Positions 62,573 to 64,000 of a stretch of DNA of 64,000 nucleotides are shown in pieces. The position numbers were made by a program, and so were the translations under genes. Every line of letters begins with the position of its first letter. The first letter of the stretch is position 1. Below the pieces are notes generated by a model. The model worked only from the letters and a program-made list of their open reading frames with translations. It was not told the DNA's origin and did not search any database. The stretch is from positions 33,109 to 97,108 of the forward strand of contig NZ_JACXAE010000083.1 of the NCBI RefSeq assembly GCF_014698965.1, given 5' to 3'. This DNA is from Iningainema tapete BLCC-T55 (GTDB lineage Bacteria; Cyanobacteriota; Cyanobacteriia; Cyanobacteriales; Nostocaceae).

Positions 62573-63826
62573 ATGAGTAATAGCAGCGATTTCAGCAAGA
62601 TCAAGTTTTGTATCGATGGATGGCGAGGGATTTTTGCTGATGATTTTACCTTTGGATGGCGAGGGATTTTTGCTGATGATTTTACCTTTGGATGGCGAGG
62701 GATTTTTGCTGATGATTTTACCTTTGCTTTTGCTGATGATTTTACCTTTTCTAATCTACGTAAGGTGACGTGGGCGATCGCACGTTATCTCGAAACCGCC
62801 TACTCCAAAGACCGACCCATTTTGATTGCCTACGACACCCGCTTTATAGCTGACCAATTAGCCTGTACTGCCGCTGTTGCACTATCGGGCTTAGGTTGGA
62901 TGGTGAAGATTTCAAAGCAGAATTGCCCCACTCCAGTGATTGCCTACAACGCTCGTTACCTTAATAGTGCCGGGGCTTTAATGTTCACCGCCAGTCATCA
63001 CCCTACACTCTACTGCGGAATTAAATATATACCTGATTATGGAGGACCAGCTACTAAGGAAATCACCGATACAATTGTAGCTCATATCAAAGGTGTAACT
63101 GATATACCTCCAACGGAGGATCTAACTGGGAAGTTTTCCTGTTTTGACCCGAAGCCGGAATACCTACGGTTTCTCTACTCACAGCTAGATATAGAACGAA
63201 TTCGTCATGCCCAACTGAAGGTAAAGTACGATGCGCTTGACTCCACCTCTTTTAGCTACTTAAATACAGTTTTAGAACATTGCGGCTGTCAGACACAGAC
63301 TCAAACAACTCGCAACATTTTGGGCGTTAGAATGCCTCGATCTTTTGGGGAGCAGATGACAATACTGGGGGAAGTTGTCAAGCAACAAGCAGATTTAGGT
63401 TTGATGACGGATAGGGAAGGTAATCGCTGCGGAATTGTTGATGAACAGGGCAATATTCTCTCGTCCAACACCGTCTTAATCTTACTAACACGTCACCTGA
63501 TAAAAAACAAACGAAAAAAGGGTGCGATTGTGCGAACAGTAGCTACTACTCATTTACTTGATAACCTCGCAGCACAGTACGGACTAGAGATTTACGAAAC
63601 CCCAGTAGGCTTTAAGTACATTGGTGAGAAAATGCGGCAAACTGATGTACTGATTGGTGGCGAAGAATCTGGGGGACTTAGCATCCTTGGTCATATTCCA
63701 GAAAAAGATGGCTTTTTAGCTAATCTGCTTGTAGCGGAAGCGATCGCCTACGAAGGCAAACCCTTGAGTCAGATAGTGGAAGAAGCAACGAAGGAGGCTA
63801 GTAGTCAGGTTTACAATCACTGCTAG
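62573..63826 (+). CDS. Phosphoglucomutase/phosphomannomutase-like protein, probably inactive
   Basis: The 417-residue protein belongs to the alpha-D-phosphohexomutase family, which converts hexose 1- and 6-phosphates. It starts KIKFCIDGWRGIFADDFTF, but the block GWRGIFADDFTF (12 residues) occurs three times plus a partial copy AFADDFTF (16-60). The active-site serine loop is TASHHP (Ser141; usually TASHNP). The metal loop, normally D-x-D-x-D-R, reads DREGNR (280-285), so Mg ligands are missing. The sugar loop GGEESGGLS (362-370) is present. The C-terminal domain with the RPSGTEP phosphate loop is absent and the chain ends ASSQVYNHC. It is probably a decaying gene or a pseudoenzyme. Confidence 0.8.
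   Translation: MSNSSDFSKIKFCIDGWRGIFADDFTFGWRGIFADDFTFGWRGIFADDFTFAFADDFTFSNLRKVTWAIARYLETAYSKDRPILIAYDTRFIADQLACTAAVALSGLGWMVKISKQNCPTPVIAYNARYLNSAGALMFTASHHPTLYCGIKYIPDYGGPATKEITDTIVAHIKGVTDIPPTEDLTGKFSCFDPKPEYLRFLYSQLDIERIRHAQLKVKYDALDSTSFSYLNTVLEHCGCQTQTQTTRNILGVRMPRSFGEQMTILGEVVKQQADLGLMTDREGNRCGIVDEQGNILSSNTVLILLTRHLIKNKRKKGAIVRTVATTHLLDNLAAQYGLEIYETPVGFKYIGEKMRQTDVLIGGEESGGLSILGHIPEKDGFLANLLVAEAIAYEGKPLSQIVEEATKEASSQVYNHC
62618..62749. repeat. 36-base tandem repeat in the phosphohexomutase gene
   Basis: Three identical 36-base units start with GGATGGCGAGGGATTTTTGC (62618-62653, 62654-62689, 62690-62725) and are followed by a partial unit (62726-62749) that keeps TTTGCTGATGATTTTACCTT. 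The unit length is a multiple of three, so the frame is kept. Confidence 0.9.
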
Positions 63827-63892
63827 GACTTGCGTGTGTTATGAATTAGTAATCAAGGTAATGACTTAGTTCTTGTGTATGAGGTTAGGCAA

Positions 63893-64000
63893 ATGAAACA
63901 TGCACGTTTGATTATGAATCCAGTTTCCGGTATCGATGAGCCTAACCCCATGAAGTTACCAGAAATCATTGCGGCACTGGAAGCAGAAGATATTCGGGCT
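63893..64000 (+). CDS. Diacylglycerol-kinase-family protein, 5' part (runs off window)
   Basis: The 36 codons visible, MKHARLIMNPVSGIDEPNPM KLPEIIAALEAEDIRA, match the start of lipid kinases of the diacylglycerol kinase family (R-x-R-L-I-x-N-P-x-S-G, the nucleotide-binding strand and loop). The rest is outside the window. It is on the same strand as the phosphohexomutase, 66 bases downstream, so co-transcription is possible. Confidence 0.65.
   Translation, partial: MKHARLIMNPVSGIDEPNPMKLPEIIAALEAEDIRA

Overview
The window looks like chromosomal DNA of a filamentous, probably heterocyst-forming cyanobacterium (order Nostocales). Evidence: many HIP1 octamers (GCGATCGC), an adjacent xisH/xisI pair, a kdp operon with the small cyanobacterial gene kdpG between kdpB and kdpC, a vMAP-type HTH/NB-ARC/WD40 protein, large multi-PAS hybrid kinases, and several families of interspersed palindromic repeats typical of this group. 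The genus cannot be fixed from sequence alone.

Layout. 0.1-2.2 kb: an Rpn/DUF2887-like nuclease gene, then a decayed hicBA toxin-antitoxin module, a dispersed repeat and the broken end of a WYL-type regulator. 2.5-7.3 kb: a chaperone-usher cluster (two secreted pilin-like subunits, a PapD-like chaperone, an outer-membrane usher), uncommon in cyanobacteria. 7.4-20.1 kb: a dense two-component block with a CBS/PAS/GAF kinase, two REC proteins, a 1713-aa REC-8xPAS-kinase-REC-REC hybrid and a REC-kinase. 20.1-25.6 kb: a peptidoglycan amidase and a branched-chain/neutral amino acid ABC transporter without the second (LivG-type) ATPase. 25.7-34 kb: a 14-repeat WD40 NB-ARC protein with GC-rich palindromes inserted in frame, a B12-binding radical SAM enzyme of the RiPP-maturation type with a small downstream ORF, an AstE/aspartoacylase-like protein and a retropepsin-like protein lacking its catalytic Asp. 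34-40 kb: small hypothetical proteins, murD, glyS, xisH, xisI. 39.9-47.8 kb: a sensor kinase divergent from kdpA-kdpB-kdpG-kdpC, an SRPBCC-like protein and a NarL-type regulator.

From about 47.8 to 52.8 kb lies a gene graveyard. Two fused histidine-kinase tails, an NDH-2-like flavoprotein, an alpha-glucan phosphorylase and a DUF2254 membrane protein are reduced to remnants; the last three each keep the N- and C-terminal ends while the middle is gone. A kdpA N-terminal stub and a DUF421/YetF gene with two nonsense codons lie in the same tract. A healthy group follows (GH63-like glucosidase, LLM flavoprotein, CaCA exchanger, PotD-like binding protein). After it comes a degenerate IS701-like element inserted in the 3' end of a Cys-motif membrane gene whose paralogue lies 10 kb upstream. 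The window ends with a phosphohexomutase gene carrying a triplicated 36-bp segment and a lost metal loop, and the first codons of a diacylglycerol-kinase-like gene.

The most notable observations are the series of genes with the middle deleted but both ends kept, the palindromes inserted repeatedly at one structural site of the WD40 propeller, the chaperone-usher cluster, the candidate radical-SAM peptide locus and the decaying phosphohexomutase. No CRISPR array, tRNA or rRNA was seen.
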